Assembly (NCBI GenBank): GCA_044223975.1
Contig: JBGALI010000001.1
Span: 62,001 to 126,000 of the forward strand
Origin: CAZCPB01 sp044223975
GTDB lineage: Bacteria > Planctomycetota > Phycisphaerae > Phycisphaerales > UBA1924
Direction of reading: 5' to 3'
DNA length: 64,000 nt
The translations under genes and the position numbers were made by a program. Every line of letters starts with the position of its first letter. Within the stretch, counting starts at the first letter, position 1. Below, one piece after another: positions 21,922-30,424 of this stretch. Below the pieces are notes generated by a model, which worked only from the letters and a program-made list of their open reading frames with translations, had not been told where the DNA came from and did no database searches.

Positions 21922-23616
21922 TTGTTGACCCAGCCGATCGTCAAGCCAGTCGCTGTCGAAGTCGTTCGCAAGGATGCGGCGCCCGAGGCGCCCTCGCGGG
22001 CCCCGGTGGCCGCGCGCCTGGCGGTGATCATCGTCACCTGGAACCGACGCGGCGATGTGTGCGGCGCCTTGGAGGCGCTCGGGCGTCAGACCTACGGCCC
22101 GGGACGGCTGGACGTGGTGGTCGTGGACAACGCGGGCACCGACGGCACCGTCGACCTGCTCGCCCAGCGGTTCCGACCCGAGGCGATTGTGGAAAACCAC
22201 GCGGCCCTGGCGCACGAGCCGCGGTTTCAGCCGCCCGCGCACCGCACGCCCGGCCTGGCGAACACCCTGGGGCTGGGTTCGCTGACTGTCGTCCGCAACC
22301 GCGAGAACTTCGGCGGCTGCGGCGGGTTCAACACGGGCTTCGCGTACGTGGCCCGAGTGCTCGACGAGCAGCGCCGCGGCGCGGGAGGCGCCGCGCCCGA
22401 CTTTGTCTGGCTCGTGGACGACGACATCGACCTCGCGCCCGACGCGTGCGCGCACCTGGTCCGCGCCGCCGAGAGCGACCCGACGATCGGGCTCGTGGGA
22501 ACGCGCACGGTCGACATCAACGACCGGCGCACCACGATCGAGACCACGATCTACTTCGACGCCGCCACGGGCTGCATGAGCGACGAGCCCACCCCGCGTC
22601 ACCGGCTCAAGGCCTCCCATGACGCGTGGATCGCGCAGGTCGGCGGCACCAAGGGGGACCGCGCGTTCACGGGTTTGCGCGACGTCGACGTGTGCTCGGC
22701 GTGCAGCCTGCTCGCGCGCTGGGACGCTGTCCGCACGGTGGGCTTCTGGGACTACCGCTACTTCATCTACTCCGACGATTCGGACTGGTGCCTTCGCTTC
22801 GGACGCGCCGGCTACCGCGTCGTCCTGAGCCTCGATGCCGTGGTGTACCACACGCCGTGGCACCACAAGCTCACGCCCGTGCGGGCGTACTACGCCGACC
22901 GGAACATTCTCTGGGTCATCCAGAAGATCGTGCCGGCCGACCGGCTGCGGGGGGCGGTGGCCCGGAAGGTCGGGGGCATTCTCAAGCACGCCGCCATGGC
23001 CGCGACGCACCGGCGGCTGTTTCACGCCGAGATCATCCGACGCTCGGCCGCCGACGCGATGTCGGGCCGGTGGGGCAAGCTCGACCGAGAGGGACCGGCG
23101 TTCGAGGACATCGGATCCGCGCTCGATCGCGCGGGCATGCTCCGCAAGGGCGCACGAATCGGGGTCATGGGCAATTGGCACGAGTACGCGGCCTGGTCGG
23201 AGGACATCCGCCGCCAGTGCGCGGCGTACCTCGACAAGGCCGGTCGCGCCGGTGACATGCCGCGCTGGCTCGAGATCGTGCGCAACGACATGCCCGGGGC
23301 CGAGGCCGCGCCGCCCCCGGGGGTCGAGCGGGTCGTGTATTCCCCGCGCCTGCGCTCCAAGCTCCGACGCCAGCTCTCGCTGCTGGTCCCCGCACTCGAC
23401 GGGCTCGTGGTGTTCAATCAGTACAACGACTTTCCGCTCTTCCGGGGCGGCTACAACATCCACATCGACCGAAGACGCCCCACGCAGTGCCAGCTCGAGC
23501 GCGACGGCCTGCGGCCGCGCCTGGCATTCCTTGTGCGCTGGGCGGCCACCTGCCTGCGGTCGCTCTTGGCCATCGCTACACTCAAGGGATACTCGTCCCC
23601 GACCAAGTACGGATGA
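21922..23616 (+). CDS. GT2 family glycosyltransferase, galactofuranosyltransferase-like
   Basis: The roughly 564-residue protein is a GT-A fold enzyme with AVIIVTWNRRGDV at the start and VVVDNAGTDGT. The RENFGGCGGFNTGF motif is typical of the GlfT2/WbbL branch, and WLVDDDIDLAPD contains the metal-binding aspartates. The region after about residue 330 is a long helical C-terminal extension. No ATG fits. TTG at 21922 or 21925 is the likely start, because the preceding glycosyltransferase ends at 21895. The spacing suggests co-expression with both flanking GT4 genes, a three-gene sugar-transfer set. The donor sugar is unknown. Confidence 0.8.
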   Translation: MLTQPIVKPVAVEVVRKDAAPEAPSRAPVAARLAVIIVTWNRRGDVCGALEALGRQTYGPGRLDVVVVDNAGTDGTVDLLAQRFRPEAIVENHAALAHEPRFQPPAHRTPGLANTLGLGSLTVVRNRENFGGCGGFNTGFAYVARVLDEQRRGAGGAAPDFVWLVDDDIDLAPDACAHLVRAAESDPTIGLVGTRTVDINDRRTTIETTIYFDAATGCMSDEPTPRHRLKASHDAWIAQVGGTKGDRAFTGLRDVDVCSACSLLARWDAVRTVGFWDYRYFIYSDDSDWCLRFGRAGYRVVLSLDAVVYHTPWHHKLTPVRAYYADRNILWVIQKIVPADRLRGAVARKVGGILKHAAMAATHRRLFHAEIIRRSAADAMSGRWGKLDREGPAFEDIGSALDRAGMLRKGARIGVMGNWHEYAAWSEDIRRQCAAYLDKAGRAGDMPRWLEIVRNDMPGAEAAPPPGVERVVYSPRLRSKLRRQLSLLVPALDGLVVFNQYNDFPLFRGGYNIHIDRRRPTQCQLERDGLRPRLAFLVRWAATCLRSLLAIATLKGYSSPTKYG

Positions 23617-23724
23617 GCCTTCGTTCCCGCGATGTTCACCCAGAGGCAAGCAATCACGCCCCGCGCGGCAGCGGCGATCCGGCACGCGAACTAGGCCGAC
23701 CCGTCCCGCGAGTGCGCCCGTCCC

Positions 23725-25494
23725 ATGCCCGGCACCGTTGAGCCATCCAGCCCGCCCGCACCGCCCGGCTGGCCGCGCGCCGCCCGTCCCCTGACGATCG
23801 CAATCCTCGGGTGGGCCCGCCTGTCCTTCCAGGCGCGCGAAGGCTCCGGGTACAACCTCAACGCCTCCGAACTGGCGGCGGGCCTGGCGCTCAGCGGCCA
23901 TCGCGTCAGCTACCTTCGCTCGGGCATGGACTACTCGCTGCTCGGGCGCCCGCACACGCGTCCGGCCGAGGTGTGGCGCGGCGTGGCCTGCCACGACCTG
24001 TTCAACAGCCGCAACCTCTCGCCGGCGTCAAGCAACTTCCGCAACATGACGGCGGAGATGTCCAGCCCGGCCGAGACCCGCGTGGTGCTGGACTGGCTCG
24101 AGGCCATCGGCGCCCAGGTCGTCCACATCCACTCCCTTGAGGGGTACGGCCTGGACCTGATCGGGGCGATCCGCGACCGCGGGATTCCCGTCGTCGTCAC
24201 GCCGCACAACTACTGGTACGTGTGCCCGCAGGTTGACCTGCTGCACGAAGAGTCGCGCGTCTGCGAGGACTACCGGGGCGGGGCGCGGTGCGTGGGCTGC
24301 CTGCACGCCTCCGAGCCGGGCCGCGCCCGCTCGCGTCGGGCGATCGAGCAGACCATGCACCGGCTCGTGGGGCCGTTCTGGGCCCACACGCTCCGGCAGG
24401 TGTACACGCACACCAAGGCCACGCTGCGGTCGCTCGTCGTGCGCCGTCGGGCTCGCGGATCACCGCCCGCCCTCGCGCCCAGCGACCCGGAGCTGGCGCT
24501 GGGCTTTGATGTGCGCGACGGGTCGCGGCACTCCGGACGGGTCTACCACGCGCTGCCCGCCGGCCACGAGCCGCCGCCGGGGCTGGGGGTATCGCCGATC
24601 GATCAGAACGAGCGCTTCCTGGCCGCCACGCACCACCTCGAGGTGCTGAATGAGTACGGGAGACGGCGCACGGCGGGCGTCGAGTGCCTCAACCGCGCCT
24701 CGCTCGTCACGCCCCCCAGCGAGTTCTTGCTCGACGTCATGCGCACGATGGGCGTCGCGGGCGCCCGCCTCCGCCACGTCCGGCTCGGGCAGCCGCACTT
24801 TGACCAGATCAACCGCCGCACGCGCCGTTCGCCTTTCTACGACGCGCGGCCGTGGGACCCGAGCTCATCCCGCCCGCTGCGCTTCGGCTTTCTGGGCACG
24901 ACCCGCAACAACAAGGGCCTCGACGTTTTGGTCCGCGCCATCTCAATGCTCGACAAGGCCGCGAGGCAGCGGTGTCACTTCCTGATCCGCGCCGCCGGCC
25001 ACGACTGGCCGTTCCGCCGACGGCTGGCTTCCTTCCCCGAGGTTTCCTTCGGAGGCGGGTACGACACGGTGTCGCTGATCCCGCTGATGGACGAGTTCGA
25101 CGTGGGAATCCTGCCGCACGTGTGGTTCGAGAACTCGCCGCTGGTGCTGCTGGAGTTCCTCCACGCCGGCAAGTTCGTCATCTCCTCGCGCCTGGGCGGC
25201 CCGCCCGAGTGGATCGTCGAGCCGCGCGACGGGCGGACCGGCAACGGGCTGCTCTTTCCCGGCGGCGACCCGGCGGAACTGGCGCAGCGCATCACGCGCG
25301 TGGTGCGGGGCGAAATCACGCTCCCCAGCCCCCGCGAGGTCCATTCGGTCTCGACTCTTCGGAGCTACCCCGAGCACGTTGCAGAGTTTGAGACCATCTA
25401 TCGCGGTCTCGTGGACGGCCCCGCCCCGCCGATCGTGACGGTCAACGGGTCGGCGCGACTGGTGCGCACTCCGTCGCCCGCCCGCTCGGCCTGA
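23725..25494 (+). CDS. GT4 family glycosyltransferase with four-cysteine motif
   Basis: The 589-residue GT-B enzyme resembles the 20102-21895 protein. It has VVHIHSLEGYGLDL, HNYWYVCPQVDLL and the C-terminal FGFLGTTRNNKGLDVLV, DVGILPHVWFENSP and LEFLHAGKFVISSRLGGPPEW blocks. C167, C180, C189 and C192 repeat the 13-9-3 spacing of its neighbour. The cysteines could bind a metal or form disulfides in a loop near the acceptor site. The region between the two domains (about 195-330) is longer than usual but more structured than in the neighbour. It closes the three-gene glycosyltransferase group and is followed by the convergent mscL gene and its terminator. Confidence 0.85.
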   Translation: MPGTVEPSSPPAPPGWPRAARPLTIAILGWARLSFQAREGSGYNLNASELAAGLALSGHRVSYLRSGMDYSLLGRPHTRPAEVWRGVACHDLFNSRNLSPASSNFRNMTAEMSSPAETRVVLDWLEAIGAQVVHIHSLEGYGLDLIGAIRDRGIPVVVTPHNYWYVCPQVDLLHEESRVCEDYRGGARCVGCLHASEPGRARSRRAIEQTMHRLVGPFWAHTLRQVYTHTKATLRSLVVRRRARGSPPALAPSDPELALGFDVRDGSRHSGRVYHALPAGHEPPPGLGVSPIDQNERFLAATHHLEVLNEYGRRRTAGVECLNRASLVTPPSEFLLDVMRTMGVAGARLRHVRLGQPHFDQINRRTRRSPFYDARPWDPSSSRPLRFGFLGTTRNNKGLDVLVRAISMLDKAARQRCHFLIRAAGHDWPFRRRLASFPEVSFGGGYDTVSLIPLMDEFDVGILPHVWFENSPLVLLEFLHAGKFVISSRLGGPPEWIVEPRDGRTGNGLLFPGGDPAELAQRITRVVRGEITLPSPREVHSVSTLRSYPEHVAEFETIYRGLVDGPAPPIVTVNGSARLVRTPSPARSA

Positions 25495-25501
25495 AGCGCG
25501 C

Positions 25502-25529
25502 AAAAAAGGGCCCCGGCGTGCGCCGGGGC
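25502..25529 (-). terminator. Rho-independent terminator of mscL
   Basis: Read on the minus strand, a nine-base-pair stem (GCCCCGGCG/CGCCGGGGC, 25510-25529) closes a two-base loop and is followed by six T residues. It lies about 35 bases after the mscL stop codon. Confidence 0.85.
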
Positions 25530-25563
25530 TCGTGTCACTTCAATCTGGCAACTCTGCCGTCGA

Positions 25564-25980
25564 TCAGCGCCCGGCCTTGAGCGCATCACGGATTTCCATG
25601 AGCAGCTTGTCGGTCGAGGAAGGACCGGCGGGCGGCGGAGGGGCCTGCTCTTTCTCGAACTTCTTGCGGGCGATGTTGAACGCCTTCACCACCAGGAAAA
25701 TGCAGAACGCAAGGATCAGGAAGTTGATCGCAGCAGTGATGAAGTTGCCGTAGCCCAGGAAGTTGTCAGCGGACTTGGGGTTGGAGGGGTCCTTGGCCTT
25801 CAGCAGGACCTTGGCGTCACTGAAATCGACGCTGCCCGCCAGTCCGACCACGGGCATAATGATGTCCTTGATCAGCGACTGCACGATCCCCCCGAACGCG
25901 CCGCCGATGATTACGCCGACCGCCAGGTCGAGCATGTTCCCCTTGAGTGCGAACTCTCTGAACTCTTTGATGAATCCCAT
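25564..25980 (-). CDS. mscL: Large-conductance mechanosensitive channel MscL
   Basis: The 138-residue protein is full length and matches MscL. An amphipathic N-terminal helix (MGFIKEFREFALKGN) leads into pore helix TM1 with DLAVGVIIGGAFGGIVQSL, then a periplasmic loop. TM2 carries ITAAINFLILAFCIFLVVKAFN, and a cytoplasmic helix ends in LLMEIRDAL. A proline-rich linker (APPPPAGP) precedes that helix. The pentameric channel opens under membrane tension to release solutes on osmotic downshock. It has its own terminator and no operon partners. Confidence 0.97.
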   Translation of the reverse strand: MGFIKEFREFALKGNMLDLAVGVIIGGAFGGIVQSLIKDIIMPVVGLAGSVDFSDAKVLLKAKDPSNPKSADNFLGYGNFITAAINFLILAFCIFLVVKAFNIARKKFEKEQAPPPPAGPSSTDKLLMEIRDALKAGR

Positions 25981-26135
25981 GGCCTAAGTCTCCTGTTGCC
26001 GCGTGCACGGGCCACGTTGAATTGGGCGTCCCCGACGAGCCACAAGCATACCCGGAACGGTCCGGCCCGCGCGCCGGGGATCGCCCGCCGACGTCGGGCG
26101 GCGACCGCGCCATGCGCTCCTCGATGGTCGCCGGG

Positions 26136-26969
26136 TCAGAAACCCCAGGCCAGGAGCGCGAAGTAATCGAGGTTGTTGTTGGAGGCGGTGCCTCCCGGCC
26201 TGCTGTCGTACTCGTCCCGCGCCCCGATCTTCAGGCTCATCCGGGTCTCCGGGTCGACCACGATGTCCCAGCCCGCTCTCGCCACCACGCGGTAATCCGC
26301 GATGTCGAGAAAGGATGGAAAGTAATCGATGCTCGCGGAGATGGTCTGTCGCTTGCTCAGAGCGTGCGTGATCCCAAGCCCCAGCAACCCTTCGGGCGTG
26401 AACAGTGGATCGTCGCCGCCCAGCGTCTGGTTGAAGCCCGCGCCGGCGCGACCCACCAGCGATGTGTCCTCGTCCTTGACGAGCTCGTACCCGAAGCCGC
26501 CGTGCCCGGAGACACGCCAGTTCCACGATTCAAACTCGTCGTACTCGAGCAGCGCATCGGCGAAGTACAGCCACGGCGACGGCGACAGGAGCCAGTCGTT
26601 CCGGGCTCCGATCGCGCCGCGGCTCTGGTTCGCCTCGCCGTCGGCGGTGGCGTACGCGTAGTTGGCCCACGCCTTGGTGTCGTTGGAGTCGGTCGTGCGG
26701 TGGAGCGTGATGCCGCCGCGCAGGTTCAGACCCTCGGTGTTGCCGGAGGATCCGTCGAGGCCGAACTCAACCGTGCCCTTCCACTCGCTGAAGAACGGGG
26801 TTTCGCTCTCGGGAGGGACCGGTGAGGTCTCGACCGGGGCGGGGCGCAGCGAGAACCCCGCCCCTGTGTCCAGGGCGTGCGTCCGGGGCGGGTCTTCGCC
26901 CCGTGCCGAGGCGGATCCGATGCACGCCGCGGTCCAGACGAGGGCCAGCGCCTTGCAGAATTGACTCAT
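26136..26969 (-). CDS. DUF481 outer-membrane beta-barrel protein (YdiY-like)
   Basis: The 277-residue protein has a signal peptide (about 1-22, ending ASARG), a Pro/Ser/Thr-rich linker, and a DUF481 beta-barrel from about residue 65. The barrel has alternating beta strands such as GTVEFGLDGSSGNTEGLNL, WANYAYATADGE and SLVGRAGAGF, and ends in phenylalanine (LLAWGF), a usual outer-membrane barrel signal. DUF481 proteins are salt-induced outer-membrane proteins of unknown function. The ATG at 26969 has GGGAGAG seven bases upstream. It suggests an outer membrane, consistent with Planctomycetota. Confidence 0.8.
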   Translation of the reverse strand: MSQFCKALALVWTAACIGSASARGEDPPRTHALDTGAGFSLRPAPVETSPVPPESETPFFSEWKGTVEFGLDGSSGNTEGLNLRGGITLHRTTDSNDTKAWANYAYATADGEANQSRGAIGARNDWLLSPSPWLYFADALLEYDEFESWNWRVSGHGGFGYELVKDEDTSLVGRAGAGFNQTLGGDDPLFTPEGLLGLGITHALSKRQTISASIDYFPSFLDIADYRVVARAGWDIVVDPETRMSLKIGARDEYDSRPGGTASNNNLDYFALLAWGF

Positions 26970-27180
26970 GCCCAGGCTCTCCCGTGAAGAAGGACCCGAC
27001 GAATCAGGCAAGACTCCTGAGCGCCCGGGGTCGGGTGCGACCCGCACGCGGCCGCTATTGCGGGCGGGCCGAACGCGCGGGCGGACCACCAGCACCGCGC
27101 CGTGATGGGCGCCATCCCTGCCAACCCAGGGTGTGCGGAACGCGCGGTGTTCCTGCCTGACGGTCGCGATCAACCGTCGC

Positions 27181-28422
27181 TCAGCTCTGCCACTTCATCT
27201 CGGCCGGGCCGGTGTAGATCGAGAGGGGACGGATCAGACGGTTGTTGGCGTGCTGCTCGCTGATGTGAGCGCACCACCCGCTCATGCGCGACGCCACGAA
27301 GATGGGCGTGTACTGCGGCACGGGGATGCCCATGGTGAAGTACGTGAGGCCGCAGGGGAAGTCGACGTTGGGGTGGATGTTCTTCTTGTCGAGCATGATC
27401 TTCTGCACCTGCTCGCCCAGTTCGAACCACTTCACGGCCGCGTGTCCGCCGGGGTTCTTGGTGTTCTTCTCGGCGAGCGTGCGCCCCAGCTTGTGAAGGA
27501 TCGGAGCGCGGTGGTCTCCGTTCTTGTAGACGCGGTGGCCGAAGCCCATGAGCTTTCGCTTGGTGTCGAAGGCCTTCTGCATCCAGTCGTCGACGGCCTT
27601 GGTGCCGATGGCCTTCTCGCCCACGTCCTTCATGATCTCCTTGAGCATCTCCATGGCCATCTCGTTGGCCCCGCCGTGGAGCGGGCCCTTGAGGGCCGCG
27701 ACCCCGCCGGTGACGGCGCCGTGCATGTCGCTGAGCGTGCCCGCGATCACGCGCGTGGTGAATGTGCTGGCGTTGAAGTCGTGCTCGGCGTACAGGATGA
27801 GCGAGACGTCCATAACGTGCTCGAACTCCTTGGCCGGCTTCTGCCCGGTCATCAGGTACAGCAGGTTGCCCGCGTGCGTGAGCTTCGCATCGCCGCCGGT
27901 CTTGCGGTCGACGATCTCCTTGCCGTCGATCACGTTCTGCATGTGCCCGATGATCGTCGGAGTCTTGGCGAGCAGGCGCTTGGCCTTGCGGAGGTTTGCC
28001 GCGGCGGAGTTGTCCTGGCTTTCCTTGTCGATATTGCCCAGGATCGACACGCTGGTGCGGACGATGTCCATCGGCACCGCGGTGCCTGCCTTGAGCATCG
28101 GGCCGCTGGAGATGATGAACTGCGCGACGGCTTCGGGGAGCGCCCGCTCGGCGACCAGCTCGCCCTTGAACCGCTCAAGCTCCGCGGCAGACGGCTTGTG
28201 GCCTTCCAGAAGCACGAACGCCACCTGCTCGAAGGTGGCGTTGGCGGCCATGTCGTGGATCTCGTAGCCGCGGTAGATGAGCTTGCCCTGCTCGACCGAA
28301 CAGATCGCCGACTCGCCGGCGACGATGCCTTCCAAGCCGCGGGCGAACGCGGCCGCGGCGTCGGACTTGGCCTGTGCGGAAGCGGTGGGGGAGGCGGGGG
28401 CGGGCTTGGTGGTCGTGGACAT
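27181..28422 (-). CDS. Citrate synthase family enzyme, probable 2-methylcitrate synthase (PrpC)
   Basis: The 413-residue protein has the citrate synthase fold and catalytic set: H214 in AEHDFNAST, H249 in GPLHGGAN, H296 in FGHRVYK and D354 in HPNVDFPCG. Such enzymes condense acetyl-CoA with oxaloacetate, or propionyl-CoA in the case of PrpC. Residues 1-25 are an Ala/Ser/Pro-rich extension before the domain. The choice of PrpC rests mainly on context, because prpB lies two genes upstream on the same strand, and the two activities overlap in this Gram-positive-type branch. A citrate synthase for the TCA cycle is the alternative. The ATG at 28422 has GGAG seven bases upstream. Confidence 0.85.
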   Translation of the reverse strand: MSTTTKPAPASPTASAQAKSDAAAAFARGLEGIVAGESAICSVEQGKLIYRGYEIHDMAANATFEQVAFVLLEGHKPSAAELERFKGELVAERALPEAVAQFIISSGPMLKAGTAVPMDIVRTSVSILGNIDKESQDNSAAANLRKAKRLLAKTPTIIGHMQNVIDGKEIVDRKTGGDAKLTHAGNLLYLMTGQKPAKEFEHVMDVSLILYAEHDFNASTFTTRVIAGTLSDMHGAVTGGVAALKGPLHGGANEMAMEMLKEIMKDVGEKAIGTKAVDDWMQKAFDTKRKLMGFGHRVYKNGDHRAPILHKLGRTLAEKNTKNPGGHAAVKWFELGEQVQKIMLDKKNIHPNVDFPCGLTYFTMGIPVPQYTPIFVASRMSGWCAHISEQHANNRLIRPLSIYTGPAEMKWQS

Positions 28423-28489
28423 TTCGGGCTCCGGGTGAGCCTCCGAATCAGGGCGGAGGCGGGTGCGTGCGGGTGCGTGAGGCGAGTTT

Positions 28490-29410
28490 CTACTGTAGAG
28501 CGCAGGGGTGCGGCGGGACGGATTCGGGTCGATTCCAGCCGCACTCCGGACAGCCGTCATTCAACCTGTGGCGGAGGTCGTACGCGCAGCGGGGGCAGAG
28601 ACCGCGACGTCGGCGCAGACGCTGCTGGATGTCCCTGGCAGCTTGCACGACCATCCACGCGACAGCTCCCAACACCGCTGAATCGATAGACAGCCCAGCC
28701 CAAATCGGCCGCAACGGCAACGCACGAATCTTGTACACGCTGGGGCTGAACGGTTGTTGGCCGGGGGGCAGGAACATTCCGCTTCTCTGTGACATCGGGG
28801 TCGAAAGCGCGATACCACCGTCAACGGCAATCAGTCCGCTCTTGAGCTGCAACTCGTACCAGATCGCACGAACGGGCCACCCTGTAGCGTGCTCACATCC
28901 TTCGGTGCCAATTATCCGGTCGACAACTCCGTCAAATGCAGCGATCGTGCTGTAGTCTTCGTGGTGGAGCCGTTCGCGATTGACTTGAGCGGATCCCCAG
29001 CGTGGCCATTCAAGCAATCCCCCGTGGATGGTTTTCATGCACTGTCGTGAAACGATCTGTGCGGAATGGATCGGCTCACAATCAAGAGATGGATACCAAT
29101 CACTGAGGTGACGCAAGAACCTGCCACAGTTTACGGAGCCATAAGCCCACGAGCGCCTGGTGGAGCCGAGTGCCGTGTACTCATGGATTGGAGGTGGAGT
29201 GAGGCGCCTTGTCGAATCCTCGCCACATTCGAAATAGGAGGTATCGACGTCCGTGTACTCGATCCAGCCCTCTTGCGGCAGAATCGCGGCCAGCGTCCAC
29301 GCGGTCCCCACGGTCAATACAGCTCCGGCCGCGTACCAGATCAGCATGGCAAGAAGAACGCTCCCCACAGTCGCACATCGCGGCGTCGTCACCGTACCCC
29401 TCGCAGTCAC
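28490..29410 (-). CDS. Membrane protein with C-terminal CPxC/CPEC zinc ribbon
   Basis: The 306-residue protein has one membrane helix near residues 14-43 and another near 235-258. A basic stretch follows, then a zinc ribbon with LCPRCAYDLR and GCPECGWNRP. This CPxCxYDLR...CPEC pattern recurs in many uncharacterised Planctomycetota membrane proteins. The extracytoplasmic part between the helices is not recognisable. The GTG at 29410 overlaps the prpB stop in a GTGA junction, pointing to coupled translation. An in-frame ATG lies further in. It sits between prpB and the citrate-synthase-type gene, but its role is unknown. Confidence 0.65.
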   Translation of the reverse strand: MTARGTVTTPRCATVGSVLLAMLIWYAAGAVLTVGTAWTLAAILPQEGWIEYTDVDTSYFECGEDSTRRLTPPPIHEYTALGSTRRSWAYGSVNCGRFLRHLSDWYPSLDCEPIHSAQIVSRQCMKTIHGGLLEWPRWGSAQVNRERLHHEDYSTIAAFDGVVDRIIGTEGCEHATGWPVRAIWYELQLKSGLIAVDGGIALSTPMSQRSGMFLPPGQQPFSPSVYKIRALPLRPIWAGLSIDSAVLGAVAWMVVQAARDIQQRLRRRRGLCPRCAYDLRHRLNDGCPECGWNRPESVPPHPCALQ

Positions 29411-30318
29411 CGAGTCGGAAACTCCCACGCCCTCCCCGGCTCGTACCCCACCAGTTCGTACAACTCCTTGCGCGTCTGCATCTGCCCGACAAAACCCTCT
29501 ACCGTCCCCTCGCGCTTGAGTTGCTCCAGCGCCCGCGTCACCGCGCCCATCGCCACGCGCAGGAGGCTCACCGGGTAGATGACGCACGAGTAGCCCATCG
29601 CGGCAAACTTCGAGAGCGGGATCAGCGGTGTCTTGCCGAATTCGGTCATGTTGGCGAGGAGGAAGGGGCGGAGCGACGGAGCGACGGAGCGACGAAGGGA
29701 ATCGGCAAAGCGGGCGAACTCGTCCTCGGTGGTCAGGCCTTCGGGGAAAATCATGTCCGCGCCGGCTTCGACGTAGGCCTTCGCCCGCGTGAGCGCGGCA
29801 TCGAACCCTTCCACGCCGCGGGCATCCGTCCTCGCGCAGATGATGAATCCCTCGCTTGCGCGTCGGGCTCGTGCCGCCCACTCCACCTTCTCCACCATGT
29901 GATCGAGCGGCACGAGTTCCTTACCGTCCAGGTGCCCGCAGCGCTTGGGGAACTTCTGGTCCTCGAGGTGCAGCCCTGCCGCGCCGGCGCGGGCGTACTC
30001 GATCACCGTCCGTCTCACCATCTCGGCCTCGCCGAACCCCGTGTCGGCATCGGCGAGCACGGGCAGGCCGGATCCGTCGGCCACCTCCCGGATCACGCGG
30101 CAGAAATGTTCGAGCGTCAGCAGCCCGACGTCGGGCACGCCGGCGCTCACACTGGTTGCCGCGCCGGAGACGTAGCAGGCCTCGAAACCGGCCTTGGCGA
30201 TCGCGCGGCCGCAGAGGGCGTTGAACGCTCCGGGCATGGGCACGCAGCCCTGCGGGCCGGGCCGGCTCATCAGTGCACGGAGGCGGGCGCCGGGAGACGT
30301 GGCGGGCGATTGGCTCAT
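29407..30318 (-). CDS. prpB: 2-methylisocitrate lyase (PrpB), with a repeat-derived insert
   Basis: The 303-residue protein belongs to the isocitrate lyase/PEP mutase superfamily. It has the Mg-binding LADADTGFG segment, the catalytic KRCGH loop (125-129) and LEDQKFPKRCG, and matches PrpB, which cleaves 2-methylisocitrate to pyruvate and succinate. Residues about 208-217 (LRRSVAPSLR) are encoded partly by three perfect 8-bp copies of GAGCGACG read on the other strand. The insertion falls just before the ANMTEFGKTP strand, where most PrpB proteins are shorter. The reading frame is intact. It leads a leftward set with the zinc-ribbon protein and the citrate-synthase-type enzyme, and diverges from the M28 peptidase. 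Confidence 0.88.
   Translation of the reverse strand: MSQSPATSPGARLRALMSRPGPQGCVPMPGAFNALCGRAIAKAGFEACYVSGAATSVSAGVPDVGLLTLEHFCRVIREVADGSGLPVLADADTGFGEAEMVRRTVIEYARAGAAGLHLEDQKFPKRCGHLDGKELVPLDHMVEKVEWAARARRASEGFIICARTDARGVEGFDAALTRAKAYVEAGADMIFPEGLTTEDEFARFADSLRRSVAPSLRPFLLANMTEFGKTPLIPLSKFAAMGYSCVIYPVSLLRVAMGAVTRALEQLKREGTVEGFVGQMQTRKELYELVGYEPGRAWEFPTR
29671..29694. repeat. 8-bp tandem repeat, three copies, inside prpB
   Basis: Three perfect copies of GAGCGACG on the plus strand total 24 bases, so the prpB frame is kept. The encoded residues form the extra LRRSVAPSLR loop of the enzyme. Confidence 0.9.
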
Positions 30319-30424
30319 GCTCAACGCTAGGAGCCAAAGCCGCAAAGGGCGGGAGATCGCCAAGGACTGGCACGCGACGCGAGCGTGCTGGGCGTGCCGA
30401 TCTCGGCGCGGTACGCTGCGGCCC

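Noticed and set aside
29411..29881. An N-terminal extension of the zinc-ribbon membrane protein into prpB
   Set aside because: It would be read out of frame within the well-supported prpB gene. The GTGA junction at 29407-29410 gives a better start.
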